Shown: one piece after another, positions 16,149 through 25,547 of the stretch
Layout of the letters: each line of letters begins with the position of its first letter
How positions within the stretch are numbered: position 1 is the stretch's first letter
Assembly (NCBI GenBank): GCA_023231105.1
Contig: JALNWB010000020.1
Location: 1 to 38,169, forward strand
Direction: 5' to 3'
Source of the DNA: Ignavibacteriaceae bacterium
Lineage (GTDB): Bacteria > Bacteroidota > Ignavibacteria > Ignavibacteriales > Ignavibacteriaceae
DNA length: 38,169 nt
Program-made: the position numbers and the translations under genes
The notes under the pieces: generated by a model
Told to the model about the DNA's origin: nothing
Seen by the model: the letters and a program-made list of their open reading frames with translations, nothing else
Databases searched by the model: none

Positions 16149-17513
16149 ATGATTTACTCCATTAATCCCGCGACGGAAGAACTTATCACCGAATATGAAG
16201 AATATTCAGATCAAAAAATTATCGGCTGTATAGAAAAAGCAGACAAGGCTTATCATTCCTATAAAGAAGTGCCTCTCGACAAAAAAATTAGTCTAATGCT
16301 AAACGCCACTTCAATTTTAGAAAAGCAAAAGGAAGAATTTTCTAAATTGATGACCGTTGAAATGGGCAAACCTATTGTACAGTCGCGCGCGGAAATAGAT
16401 AAATGTATTTGGCTTTGCAATTACTATTGTGAAAATGCAGAACAATTTTTAGCCGACGAAGTTATTCTAACCGATGCAAGAAAAAGTTTTGTTTCATTTC
16501 AACCGCTGGGAATTATACTAGCAGTAATGCCATGGAATTTCCCTTATTGGCAAGTCTTTCGTTTTGCAGTACCTAATTTACTTGCCGGAAATGCTTGCTT
16601 ACTAAAACACTCATCTAATGTCAGCGGAACTGCTCTTGCCATCGAAAAAATATTTAAAGATGCCGGATTTGCGGAAAATCTATTTTCAACTTTAATCATC
16701 TCTTCTTCAAAAGTTAAACAAGTAATCGAACATCCTTTGGTGAAAGCAGTAACTATCACCGGAAGTACACCGGCAGGTAAATCCGTTGCAGCTATTGCAG
16801 GAAATGTTTTGAAAAAATCAGTACTTGAACTTGGTGGAAGCGATCCTTACATCATTTTAGAAGATGCCGATCTGATTGAAGTAGCAAAAACATGCGTAAC
16901 TTCAAGGTTGATTAATGGCGGTCAAAGCTGCATTGCCGCAAAAAGATTTATTGTTGTTGAAAAAGTATTCGAGCAATTTCAAGCTGTTTTTCTTGTAGAA
17001 ATGAAATCAAGAAAAATGGGAAATCCATTTGATGAATCGAACTCACTTGGCCCGCAAGCGAGAATCGATTTAAGAAATGAGCTTCAAAGTCAAGTTGAAC
17101 AAAGTGTTAAACAAGGAGCTAAACTTTTGCTCGGCGGTTTTATTCCCGAAGGAAAAGGAGCTTTTTATCCTCCAACCGTTCTAACCAATGTTGATGAAAA
17201 TAATATCGCTTTTAAGGAAGAAATATTTGGACCGGTTGCTCCTTTGATAAAAGCGAAAGACGAAGATGATGCAATTCGTTTGGCTAATAAAACTGTGTTT
17301 GGTTTAGGAGCCGCAGTATTCACAAAAGACTTAGACAAAGGTGAACGAATTGCAAAAGAAAAACTTTTTGCAGGCGCTTGCTTTGTAAACTCATTCGTAA
17401 AATCTGATCCCCGCTTACCGTTTGGCGGAATTAATCAATCGGGTTACGGCAGAGAACTTGGCTTATTCGGTATAAGGGAATTCGTAAATATTAAAACAGT
17501 TTATGTGAGCTAA
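16149..17513 (+). CDS. NAD(P)-dependent aldehyde dehydrogenase, succinate-semialdehyde type
   Basis: 454 residues of the ALDH superfamily with all key residues: PWNFPYWQ cofactor segment, ITGSTPAGK, catalytic base Glu227 in LELGGSDP and nucleophile Cys261 in GGQSCIAAKR, spaced 34 apart as usual. The GQSCIAAKRF wording and the short length are typical of the succinate-semialdehyde dehydrogenase (GabD/YneI-like) subgroup, but aldehyde specificity cannot be settled from sequence. The stop is one base before the next ATG, so it probably shares a transcript with the MgtC-like gene. Confidence 0.9.
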   Translation: MIYSINPATEELITEYEEYSDQKIIGCIEKADKAYHSYKEVPLDKKISLMLNATSILEKQKEEFSKLMTVEMGKPIVQSRAEIDKCIWLCNYYCENAEQFLADEVILTDARKSFVSFQPLGIILAVMPWNFPYWQVFRFAVPNLLAGNACLLKHSSNVSGTALAIEKIFKDAGFAENLFSTLIISSSKVKQVIEHPLVKAVTITGSTPAGKSVAAIAGNVLKKSVLELGGSDPYIILEDADLIEVAKTCVTSRLINGGQSCIAAKRFIVVEKVFEQFQAVFLVEMKSRKMGNPFDESNSLGPQARIDLRNELQSQVEQSVKQGAKLLLGGFIPEGKGAFYPPTVLTNVDENNIAFKEEIFGPVAPLIKAKDEDDAIRLANKTVFGLGAAVFTKDLDKGERIAKEKLFAGACFVNSFVKSDPRLPFGGINQSGYGRELGLFGIREFVNIKTVYVS

Positions 17514-17514
17514 A

Positions 17515-18831
17515 ATGACTGATAGCCTAAAACTTTTGCCGGAAGTTGTTAAAGGAATGCAGAACCAATTTACGTATGACGAGCTTTTCGTCATTATTCA
17601 AAAATTGGGAATAGCCATTCTTATTGGGGCGTTGATCGGATTGGAACGTGAACATTCCAGAAATACGGGAACGAAATCATTTGCCGGTATAAGGACGTTT
17701 CCACTCATCGCAATGTATGGTTTTATTTCCGCGATGCTTTCTTCGTATCTCAATTATGCATTTTATTTTGTATTTATTATTTCCGTAATGATTCTTGTCG
17801 GACTTTCCTACTTTACAATGGCGCGCGGTGGAAGGATTGGTATCACAACAGAACTTTCCGCTTTAATGGTTTTTGTTTTAGGTTCAATGATTTATTGGAA
17901 TTTTATTCTTATTGCTGCAATCGTTGCCGTCATCATGGCGGTCTTCCTTTCCTTAAAAATTCAACTTCATTCATTTGTTGAAAAGGTAACCGGCGAAGAT
18001 ATATTTGCAGTTTTGAAATTATCAATAGTTACTATAATTATTTTCCCTTTGTTACCGGAGCGCTCGTTCGGACCGAATAACATTATCAATCTTCGCTTGA
18101 TTTGGATGATGGTAATATTCATTGCGCTGATAAGTTTTCTCGGATACGTTTTAACAAAATATGTCGGTTATAAAAAGGGGATCTCGGTTACTTCAATTTT
18201 TGGAGGTTTGGTTTCAAGCACCGCTTTAACTTTTTCTTTTGCTAAGAAAAGCAAGGAGAACGATTCGCTTTCCTCTAACTTTAGTGTCGGAATATTATTA
18301 GCTTCAACAATGGTTTTTCCTAAAGTTCTTTTGGAAATAGCAGTTGTTAATACGGAACTTGCAAGGTTAGCAGTTGTCCCGATATTGATTTTTACTATTG
18401 TAGGAATTTTGTTAAGCGTTATTATGTGGAAAAGAATTAAGGCGATTGAATTAACGGGGATTGACCTGAAAAATCCTTTCGAGTTAAAATCAGCTCTTTA
18501 TTTCGGGTTAATTTTCGGATTAATATTATTTCTTTCAAAACTCGCACAGTTAAATTATGGTGATAAAGGAAGCTATTTAGTTAGTTTTATTTCCGGCTTA
18601 TCCAACATTGATGCTATTACTCTTTCGATGGCACAGCTTTCTGCTAAAAATAGTATCCCGTCGCTGGTAGCTCTTAATTCAATTGTGATTGCTTTATTTG
18701 CCAATTTTCTTTTTAAAGGAATTATTGCAATTATTCTCGGGACAAAATTAATGGCTCGCTATACTACTATCGGATTTGGATTTTTTATTCTCACTGCTTT
18801 TCTCATTTTAGGATATAATTTTCTTTTTTAA
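17515..18831 (+). CDS. MgtC/SapB-type membrane protein with DUF4010 domain
   Basis: A 438-residue membrane protein. Residues of about 25-155 match the MgtC/SapB N-terminal region (IGALIGLEREHSR, then SFAGIRTFPLIAMYG), and the remainder holds seven or more hydrophobic segments of the DUF4010 type (SIFGGLVSSTALTFSFAKK, SGLSNIDAITLSMAQL). Proteins with this combination are common and uncharacterised; MgtC itself influences magnesium-starvation responses. No function is assigned beyond inner-membrane location. Confidence 0.88.
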   Translation: MTDSLKLLPEVVKGMQNQFTYDELFVIIQKLGIAILIGALIGLEREHSRNTGTKSFAGIRTFPLIAMYGFISAMLSSYLNYAFYFVFIISVMILVGLSYFTMARGGRIGITTELSALMVFVLGSMIYWNFILIAAIVAVIMAVFLSLKIQLHSFVEKVTGEDIFAVLKLSIVTIIIFPLLPERSFGPNNIINLRLIWMMVIFIALISFLGYVLTKYVGYKKGISVTSIFGGLVSSTALTFSFAKKSKENDSLSSNFSVGILLASTMVFPKVLLEIAVVNTELARLAVVPILIFTIVGILLSVIMWKRIKAIELTGIDLKNPFELKSALYFGLIFGLILFLSKLAQLNYGDKGSYLVSFISGLSNIDAITLSMAQLSAKNSIPSLVALNSIVIALFANFLFKGIIAIILGTKLMARYTTIGFGFFILTAFLILGYNFLF

Positions 18832-18864
18832 CATCTCAAGCAAATTTACTTTTTAGAGTAACTT

Positions 18865-20844
18865 ATGGAATTTTCTGGTTTTTCTTTTAGTGGAGAAAAG
18901 CTGCTTCAACTTTATAAAGATTTGATAACTCCGCGTCTTATTGAAGAAAAAATGCTTAATCTCTTGAGACAAGGAAAAATTTCAAAATGGTTTTCCGGTA
19001 TTGGGCAGGAAGCAATTTCTGTCGGAGCGGCATCTGCCTTACGTGATGATGATTTTATTCTTCCGCTAATAAGAAATTTGGGAATATTTACTACTCGAAA
19101 AATTCCTCTTCACAAATTATTTTCTCAATTTCAAGGGAAGAAAAACGGCTTCACAAAAGGGCGCGACCGCTCTTTCCATTTTGGTTCAAAAGAGCATCAC
19201 ATTGTTGGAATGATTTCTCATCTCGGTCCCCAGCTATCTGTCGCTGATGGAATTGCTTTATGGGAATTACTCAACAACACAAAAAAAGTTACGTTAGTAT
19301 TTTCCGGTGACGGAGGAACAAGTGAAGGAGACTTTCACGAGTCACTGAATCTTGCTGCTGTTTGGAATTTGCCGGTAATATTTATCATTGAGAATAATGG
19401 TTACGGATTATCTACTCCCAATGACGAACAATTTAAATGTAAACAGTTGATTGATAAAGGAATCGGTTACGGCATTGAAGCAAAAAGGATTGATGGAAAT
19501 AATATTTTGGAAGTTTACTCTACTGTTCAAAATATTGCTGATGAAATGCGTAAAAATCCAAAACCGTTTTTATTAGAAGCGGTAACATTCAGGATGCGCG
19601 GACATGAAGAAGCTTCGGGGACAAACTACATTCCAAAACAACTCATTGAAGAATGGAAGAAAAAAGATCCGATTTTAAATTATGAACAATTTCTTCTATC
19701 GAAAAATATCCTTTCAACAAATGAAATTGTAAGAATTAAAAAAGAAATTTCAGTTTTCATCGATCACGAATGGCATATGGCGGAAGATGAAGAAATTCTT
19801 TTTGCTGATTCCGAAGAAGAATTGAATGACGTTTATGCAAAGAATAATTCTTTAGTTTCATTTCCTATAAATAAAAAAGAAAGTGAAAAACGATTTATTG
19901 ATGCGATCAGCGATGGACTGAAATTGGCAATGGAAAAATATCAAAACTTAATTTTGATGGGACAGGATATTGCCGAATATGGCGGAGCCTTCAAAGTCAC
20001 AAAAGGCTTTGTAGATCAATTCGGAAGAGAACGGGTTCGCAACACTCCTTTATGCGAATCTGCCGTAATTGGCAGCGCTCTTGGATACGGAATAAGAGGC
20101 GGGAAGGCAGTTGTTGAGATGCAATTTGCAGATTTTATTTCAAGCGGATTTAATCAAGTTGTGAATAACCTGGCAAAAATTTATTATCGGTGGGGTCAAC
20201 AAGCAGATGTTGTTCTTCGCATGCCTACAGGCGCTGGAGTTGCTGCGGGACCTTTCCATTCACAGTCAAACGAAGCATGGTTTTTTCATACACCGGGATT
20301 AAAAATTGTCTATCCTTCAAATCCATTTGATGCCAAAGGATTATTGCTTGCTTCCATTGAAGACCCGAATCCTGTTTTATTTTTCGAGCATAAAGTCCTT
20401 TATCGTTCGCTGCATGGATTTGTTCCGGATGATTATTACACAATTGAAATTGGCAAAGGGAGTGTTGTTAGAGAAGGAGCATCATGTACAATTATCACGT
20501 ATGGAATGGGAGTTCACTGGGCGTTGGAAGCTGTAAAAGATTTGTCAAATCCATCTATAGATATAATTGATTTGCGAACGTTGCTACCCCTGGATGAAGA
20601 AATGATTTATTCAAGTGTTAGAAAAACCGGGAAGGTTTTAATATTGCACGAAGACACACTAACCGGCGGGATCGGGGCTGAAATAGCTGCTCTCATATCT
20701 CAATATTGTTTTGAATATTTAGATGCGCCAATAATTCGTTGCGGCAGTTTAGATACACCAGTACCATTTTCATATCATTTGGAAAAGAATTTTTTACAGA
20801 AAGAAAGATTTAGAAAATCACTTCAGAATTTATTAAGCTATTAG
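18865..20844 (+). CDS. 2-oxoacid dehydrogenase E1, fused alpha and beta subunits
   Basis: 659 residues. The N-terminal part (about 1-330) is an E1-alpha with the thiamine diphosphate motif GDGGTSEGDFHESLNLAAVW, starting at Gly148 and ending with NN; the C-terminal part (about 345-659) is an E1-beta (GQDIAEYGGAFKVTKG, NTPLCESAVIGSALG, MQFADFI, PSNPFDAKGLLL, FFEHKVLYR). In many bacteria the halves are separate genes; here they are one chain. The style is closer to branched-chain oxoacid or pyruvate E1 than to 2-oxoglutarate E1. No E2 or E3 gene is in the window, so its complex is encoded elsewhere. It oxidatively decarboxylates a 2-oxoacid in the cytoplasm. Confidence 0.92.
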   Translation: MEFSGFSFSGEKLLQLYKDLITPRLIEEKMLNLLRQGKISKWFSGIGQEAISVGAASALRDDDFILPLIRNLGIFTTRKIPLHKLFSQFQGKKNGFTKGRDRSFHFGSKEHHIVGMISHLGPQLSVADGIALWELLNNTKKVTLVFSGDGGTSEGDFHESLNLAAVWNLPVIFIIENNGYGLSTPNDEQFKCKQLIDKGIGYGIEAKRIDGNNILEVYSTVQNIADEMRKNPKPFLLEAVTFRMRGHEEASGTNYIPKQLIEEWKKKDPILNYEQFLLSKNILSTNEIVRIKKEISVFIDHEWHMAEDEEILFADSEEELNDVYAKNNSLVSFPINKKESEKRFIDAISDGLKLAMEKYQNLILMGQDIAEYGGAFKVTKGFVDQFGRERVRNTPLCESAVIGSALGYGIRGGKAVVEMQFADFISSGFNQVVNNLAKIYYRWGQQADVVLRMPTGAGVAAGPFHSQSNEAWFFHTPGLKIVYPSNPFDAKGLLLASIEDPNPVLFFEHKVLYRSLHGFVPDDYYTIEIGKGSVVREGASCTIITYGMGVHWALEAVKDLSNPSIDIIDLRTLLPLDEEMIYSSVRKTGKVLILHEDTLTGGIGAEIAALISQYCFEYLDAPIIRCGSLDTPVPFSYHLEKNFLQKERFRKSLQNLLSY

Positions 20845-20958
20845 CTTGTTTGTAATCACAGTAAATAATATTATCAAAAAAAGATGTTGACATTTCATTA
20901 GCTTTTCTACAAGTTTCCATTGCTCTTTGAATAATTTAACAACTTAAACGGAGATTTT

Positions 20959-23900
20959 ATGAAAATTAGGATTCTCTCAGTTATTCTTTTTTCTTTCGTT
21001 TACTGCTTAAGTATCTATTCTCAACAGAAAACAGAAATTTTCGGTGGAGCACCACCGAATTTCAAACCTCAAATAACTACCAGTATGGAAAAAGGGGAAA
21101 CAACTTTTTCCACTGCTCAACAAGTTGCATCAGATTCATTTCAAACTACAGTTTATACCTTTGGTGATTTAGCTGTCTTTTCTTATTTCAGCGACACACA
21201 AGTAAAAATCTATGACCAATCAGGATATTTAAGTTATCAACAAACCTTGTCTGCCGATACTATTTATAATGTACATCCCGGAAGCGGAATATTCCGGATT
21301 GTATCAAATAAATCGTTTACGATTCTTGTCGGCGATGCTATCAGCAGTTATGTTAACGGCTATTTCGCTGTTGATGAAGCCGGCAAAGGAGTTTCGTTGA
21401 AACTGAACACGTGGATGATGTCGGGGTATCAATCGGCGCAAGATGAGTTTGCCATTTTTGCTTACGAAGACAATACCGGTTTTACGGTAAAAAATCTAGA
21501 AACGAAAGAAATTATTTATGCCGGTACATTAGCCAAAGGGAAATACTTTTCTTTCCGACAAGCAGGATTGCTCTCTTCCATTTATAAAACCGCACTGCAA
21601 GTAAGCGGGACGAAACCAGTATCGGCTCTATCTTATACAGATCAAGACTATTATGTCCCTTCTGCTAACGGAACATTTACCGGTACAGAATTTTATGGCT
21701 ATTCTGCATATGAAGGATCTTGGGTAAACAGTATTACTATTACTTCTTATGCGAATAATAATAAAGTTACTATCAAAAATATTGATGACGGAACTGTTAT
21801 TGATACGGTAACTTTAATGAGAGGACAAGTTTATACTAAAGGAATTTATGCACCGACATACTGGGCAGTCTCTTCTCAAGGACCGGTTACGGCAGCAAAT
21901 ATCCCTTACTTTGGATGGACCGGGAGTTATTATTATATGACCCGTGCAATTGATGAAACGGGAACCGGCGCAGGAAAACTTTTTTACGTCCCAACGATAG
22001 CAAGTAACGTTCGTGTCTTTTCTTTTGATAACAATAATAATGTAAAAATCACACAACTCGGTTTAAATACAGCTTACCCTTATCCTTCATCGACAGAAAT
22101 TTATAACGGCACTTTAAATTATGGTGAAGTTTATAGTTTTAATTCGTTAACTGGAAATATGGTTTACAAGATTGAAGGAACGGGAAATGTAGCTGTATTA
22201 CAAAGCAATGGTGGCGCCGGAGCTGATTTTATGCCGCTAAGCTACGCTTCCAAATTACCGGACTTAACATTATCGGTGGATGATATTGCTTTTTCGGTTC
22301 CGGACAGTGTCTATGTCCCCGGTGATGTTATTCGAGTTACTCTTACAATCAGAAACACAGGAGCAGTTGATGCTGAAAATGTTCCTGTAGTAGCTTATGA
22401 TGGCGATCCGGATATTGGTAGTGCAACTCCGGTAGCTAATGCAGTACTTGCATCTATAAAAGCCGGATCATACGCTAATTATGATTTTAATTATACAATT
22501 CCAATTTGGCCTGAATATCACAATTTAGTTGTAAAGATAGATCCGAATAATTTTGTTGTTGAAGCCAATAAATCAAACAACAAAGCACAGAGGTTTTTAA
22601 GAGCAAATAAAGATTTATTACCGCCACTTGCTGTTACAACAACTGCGCCTTCGGCATTAACGATAGTAAGCGGAATCTTAACTCCAAATCCATTTCAAGT
22701 TCGATATGATATTTTTAATACCGGAACTGTTTCCGCAAGCAATGTTCAAATAAATTTATCTTTAGGGAATGGATTAACTTTAGCTTCCGGAACAAATCTT
22801 GTTTCGTTAGGGAATATTCCCGCAAACGGTTCTCAATATGTTGAGTATTCAATTAATGCAAATAAAGATTCTACCGGTTTTAATACTTTTACAGCAACAA
22901 TTACTGCATCAAACGCAGATACAAAAATTATTTACAGAGCGATCAATATCCCTGATAACGTTCCACCTAATGCTCCAAGTAATTTTAGTGGAAGTGCGAT
23001 TGGCAATAGTTCAGCAAGTTTTTCTTGGAATGCAAATTCTGAAAAAGATTTAGGCGGATATTATCTTTATTATGGAACGAGTTCCGGAAATTGGAATGGA
23101 ACCGGAGCTGATCAAGGGAATTCTCCTTTGTTAGTTACCGGAAAAACAAATTATACTATTACCGGATTGCCGTTGCCAAATAATCAAACCACAACCTACT
23201 ACTTCAAGTTGAAAGCGTTCGATCAATCGCTTAACTTAAGCGGTGATTCTCAAGTATTAACTCTTCTGATAACTGCCCAACAAGCTAGTAGTATCCATTT
23301 AACAAGTCCGATAGGAGGAGAAACCTGGCCAGTAAGTTCTTCTCAAAATATTACCTGGACAAGTAGCGGTATTACAAACGTCAAACTTGAATACACAACT
23401 AACTACGGAACAAGTTGGTCGACAATAACTGCAAGCACACCGGCAAGCTATGGAAGTTATACATGGACAATTCCTAATACTGCTTCAACGCAATGTAAAG
23501 TTAGGGTAAGTGATGCAACAAATTCAACAGTTAATGATGTAAGCAGCAATACTTTTACGATAAGTAGCAGCAGCAACCCAACCATTACAATTACTTCTCC
23601 CAATGGAGGAGAAAGTTGGCAAGTTGGAACACAACATAACATAACTTGGTCAAGCAGTGATGTTACAAGCGTAAAACTTGAATACACAACAGATGCAGGA
23701 TCAAACTGGCAAACAATAATAGAAAGTACATCAGCATCAGCTGGAAGTTACAGTTGGACAGTTCCGAATACTCCTTCAACGAATTGCAAAGTAAGAGTAA
23801 AGTCGGGGAGTGTTGCATCAGTTAGCGCTTATGTATTTACTATCTATCAACAAAGCCTAAGCATGAAATTCTCAATTGCCGTTCACCAAAATCCGGCTGC

Positions 23901-24783
23901 TACGAAATATGCAAATATTATAGTTGCAACTGAATCGTCTATTCAAGGGGCTCCTTTTGTAAGCGTAAAAAGTTCTCTTGACTCAATCGTAGTTCCTATG
24001 GTACTTCTCGCAAATTCCACTACGGTTTATTCAGGAAGTTACGTTTTCAAAACTTCCTCTTCACATTCAATATTCTCACGTATTACATCTACAACCGGTT
24101 TATCAAAAGATAGTTTACGGACAATAAATGTTATCTTAGCAAAACCGGAAGCAGTTACTTTAGTCTCTTCGTTGGATAAAAAAGCTTCGCTTACAATAAA
24201 TCCGAAAACCATTGATGAAGAGATATTTTTTATATGTGGAGTTGATAACGAAAATGGTGAACAAGTTTATTCTTTCAGCCCTGGCATAGCCTTTAATAAC
24301 AAACTTCACTTAGAAATAAGTTATAACTCGGCTCAATTTACGGATGTTTCAAAATTATTTATTTATCAGAAAGTTGATGGTGGATGGATGCCAATCCGCA
24401 GTCAAGTTTATCCTATAGAAAATAAAGTAGTAGCATTCGTAGAGACATTAGGTAAGTTTAAAGTTGCTGCCGATCCTTCGTTTGAAGGAGATAATAGAGT
24501 TCCAAATAGTTTTGTACTAAAACAAAATTACCCGAATCCGTTTAATCCTACAACCACTCTGCAATATGATTTGCCTGAAAATGATAATGTAAATTTAGTT
24601 ATCTATAATATTTTAGGAAAGCAAGTAGCAACGTTGGTAAATGGATATCAGCTGGCAGGAGCATATAATATTACTTGGGAAGCTAAGAATGATTTTGGTA
24701 TGCAACTTTCCAGCGGAATTTATTTTTACCAAATTCGAACGAGTAAATTCTCTCAAGTTAAAAAAATGATCTTAATGAGGTAA
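20959..24783 (+). CDS. Secreted multidomain protein with T9SS sorting domain
   Basis: A 1274-residue extracellular protein; CGGAG precedes the ATG and a signal peptide (MKIRILSVILFSFVYCLSIYS) follows. Residues of about 25-430 form a beta-rich region I do not recognise with certainty (possibly IgGFc-binding-like). Next are a CARDB-like domain (about 433-545, VTLTIRNTGAVDAENVPV), a second Ig-like domain (about 555-660), a fibronectin type III domain (about 669-770), and two copies of a Ser/Thr-rich Kre9-like module (about 779-867 and 873-961). A further beta domain leads to the C-terminal sorting domain from about residue 1188 (QNYPNPFNPTT, final KMILMR). This tail sends cargo through the type IX secretion system. 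The upstream 110-base gap may hold its promoter. No catalytic motif was seen; an adhesion or matrix role is possible. Confidence 0.92.
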   Translation: MKIRILSVILFSFVYCLSIYSQQKTEIFGGAPPNFKPQITTSMEKGETTFSTAQQVASDSFQTTVYTFGDLAVFSYFSDTQVKIYDQSGYLSYQQTLSADTIYNVHPGSGIFRIVSNKSFTILVGDAISSYVNGYFAVDEAGKGVSLKLNTWMMSGYQSAQDEFAIFAYEDNTGFTVKNLETKEIIYAGTLAKGKYFSFRQAGLLSSIYKTALQVSGTKPVSALSYTDQDYYVPSANGTFTGTEFYGYSAYEGSWVNSITITSYANNNKVTIKNIDDGTVIDTVTLMRGQVYTKGIYAPTYWAVSSQGPVTAANIPYFGWTGSYYYMTRAIDETGTGAGKLFYVPTIASNVRVFSFDNNNNVKITQLGLNTAYPYPSSTEIYNGTLNYGEVYSFNSLTGNMVYKIEGTGNVAVLQSNGGAGADFMPLSYASKLPDLTLSVDDIAFSVPDSVYVPGDVIRVTLTIRNTGAVDAENVPVVAYDGDPDIGSATPVANAVLASIKAGSYANYDFNYTIPIWPEYHNLVVKIDPNNFVVEANKSNNKAQRFLRANKDLLPPLAVTTTAPSALTIVSGILTPNPFQVRYDIFNTGTVSASNVQINLSLGNGLTLASGTNLVSLGNIPANGSQYVEYSINANKDSTGFNTFTATITASNADTKIIYRAINIPDNVPPNAPSNFSGSAIGNSSASFSWNANSEKDLGGYYLYYGTSSGNWNGTGADQGNSPLLVTGKTNYTITGLPLPNNQTTTYYFKLKAFDQSLNLSGDSQVLTLLITAQQASSIHLTSPIGGETWPVSSSQNITWTSSGITNVKLEYTTNYGTSWSTITASTPASYGSYTWTIPNTASTQCKVRVSDATNSTVNDVSSNTFTISSSSNPTITITSPNGGESWQVGTQHNITWSSSDVTSVKLEYTTDAGSNWQTIIESTSASAGSYSWTVPNTPSTNCKVRVKSGSVASVSAYVFTIYQQSLSMKFSIAVHQNPAATKYANIIVATESSIQGAPFVSVKSSLDSIVVPMVLLANSTTVYSGSYVFKTSSSHSIFSRITSTTGLSKDSLRTINVILAKPEAVTLVSSLDKKASLTINPKTIDEEIFFICGVDNENGEQVYSFSPGIAFNNKLHLEISYNSAQFTDVSKLFIYQKVDGGWMPIRSQVYPIENKVVAFVETLGKFKVAADPSFEGDNRVPNSFVLKQNYPNPFNPTTTLQYDLPENDNVNLVIYNILGKQVATLVNGYQLAGAYNITWEAKNDFGMQLSSGIYFYQIRTSKFSQVKKMILMR
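23296..23842 (+). repeat. Two adjacent copies of a Ser/Thr-rich Ig-like module
   Basis: Codons for two modules of about 88 residues, at about 23296-23562 and 23578-23842. Both follow the pattern I-TSP-GGE-W-V--Q-ITW-SS--T-VKLEYTT, then GSY-WT-PNT-ST-CKVRV. The repeat is clear at protein level and only partial at DNA level. Confidence 0.75.
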
Positions 24784-24839
24784 AGGAGGATGCAATGAAA
24801 AATTTATTATTTTCTTTGAACTTATTTGAAGGATTTAAC

Positions 24840-25442
24840 ATGAAAAAATATTTAGTCTTTCTAATTATGACATCAACCCTTCTTTTTACTTTTGTTGGAT
24901 GTAAAAAGACCACAACTGAACCCGATGCGGTTGACCAATATCCACAAAAAATAACTGACGCTTGGGCGGCATATTCGCTGGGCAACTATGATACTGCAAA
25001 GAATCTATTTCTTGATGCAAAATCTTTGGATGCATCAAAAGGTGATGCTTATATGGGATTAGGATGGTGTTATCTCAAATCTGACAGTGTGAGCTTATCA
25101 CTAAGCAATTTTAGCACTGCTTATGATAAAGGGCTATGTAATGCTGATTTGAATTCCGGTTATGCATTTTCTTTGAACGCAGGAAAGCAGTATCAGCTAT
25201 CAAATAGTTATGCCGAGATTGTACTAGTGATTAAACCTAATTGGGTTTTCACTTATCAAACTACACTTAATAAAAATGATTTACTCCTTTTAAAGGCGCA
25301 AAATTTCTACCAACTTGGTGATTTTGCAAATTCACTAAGTTATGTGAAAATGCTAAACATTTCATTTTTAGCCGATGTGAGTACTGCTGCCGGGCGGTCA
25401 GCTTTAGCTGATGAAATTGAGAGGCTAAAGAATATAATATAA
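24840..25442 (+). CDS. Tetratricopeptide-repeat lipoprotein
   Basis: 200 residues from this start. The first 22 are a lipoprotein signal (MKKYLVFLIMTSTLLFTFVG then Cys), predicting lipid attachment in the envelope. The rest holds TPR-like helical pairs (AWAAYSLGNYDTAKNLFLDA, GDAYMGLGWCYLKSDSVSLS, LLKAQNFYQLGDFANSLSYV). It lies directly behind the T9SS cargo gene and may be co-transcribed. Two in-frame starts are possible: 24840 with AAGGA, which places the signal peptide correctly, and 24795 with a stronger AGGAGG, which would add 15 residues (MKNLLFSLNLFEGFN). I prefer 24840. It is followed by a terminator. Function is unknown; protein-protein contact is likely. Confidence 0.85.
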   Translation: MKKYLVFLIMTSTLLFTFVGCKKTTTEPDAVDQYPQKITDAWAAYSLGNYDTAKNLFLDAKSLDASKGDAYMGLGWCYLKSDSVSLSLSNFSTAYDKGLCNADLNSGYAFSLNAGKQYQLSNSYAEIVLVIKPNWVFTYQTTLNKNDLLLLKAQNFYQLGDFANSLSYVKMLNISFLADVSTAAGRSALADEIERLKNII

Positions 25443-25453
25443 TCCTATCTTTT

Positions 25454-25486
25454 AAAGCCGCAGTATTCGCTGCGGCTTTTTCTTTT
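25454..25486 (+). terminator. Rho-independent terminator
   Basis: A 10-bp perfect stem AAAGCCGCAG/CTGCGGCTTT (25454-25463 and 25470-25479) with loop TATTCG, then TTTTTCTTTT. It ends the T9SS cargo/TPR lipoprotein transcription unit and separates it from the following M1 peptidase. Confidence 0.92.
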
Positions 25487-25547
25487 CAGAACAATCAAAA
25501 AAATCTTAAATTGCATCCAACAGTTAAATGATTTCCAAATGGAGTTT

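Noticed and set aside
20887..20915. TTGACA at 20887 as -35 of the T9SS cargo gene
   Set aside because: No acceptable -10 at 16-18 bases, and promoter consensus in this lineage may differ, so it is only a possibility.
23296..23842. Possible CRISPR or satellite DNA repeat
   Set aside because: The two units are diverged codons for a known protein module, not identical spaced repeats.
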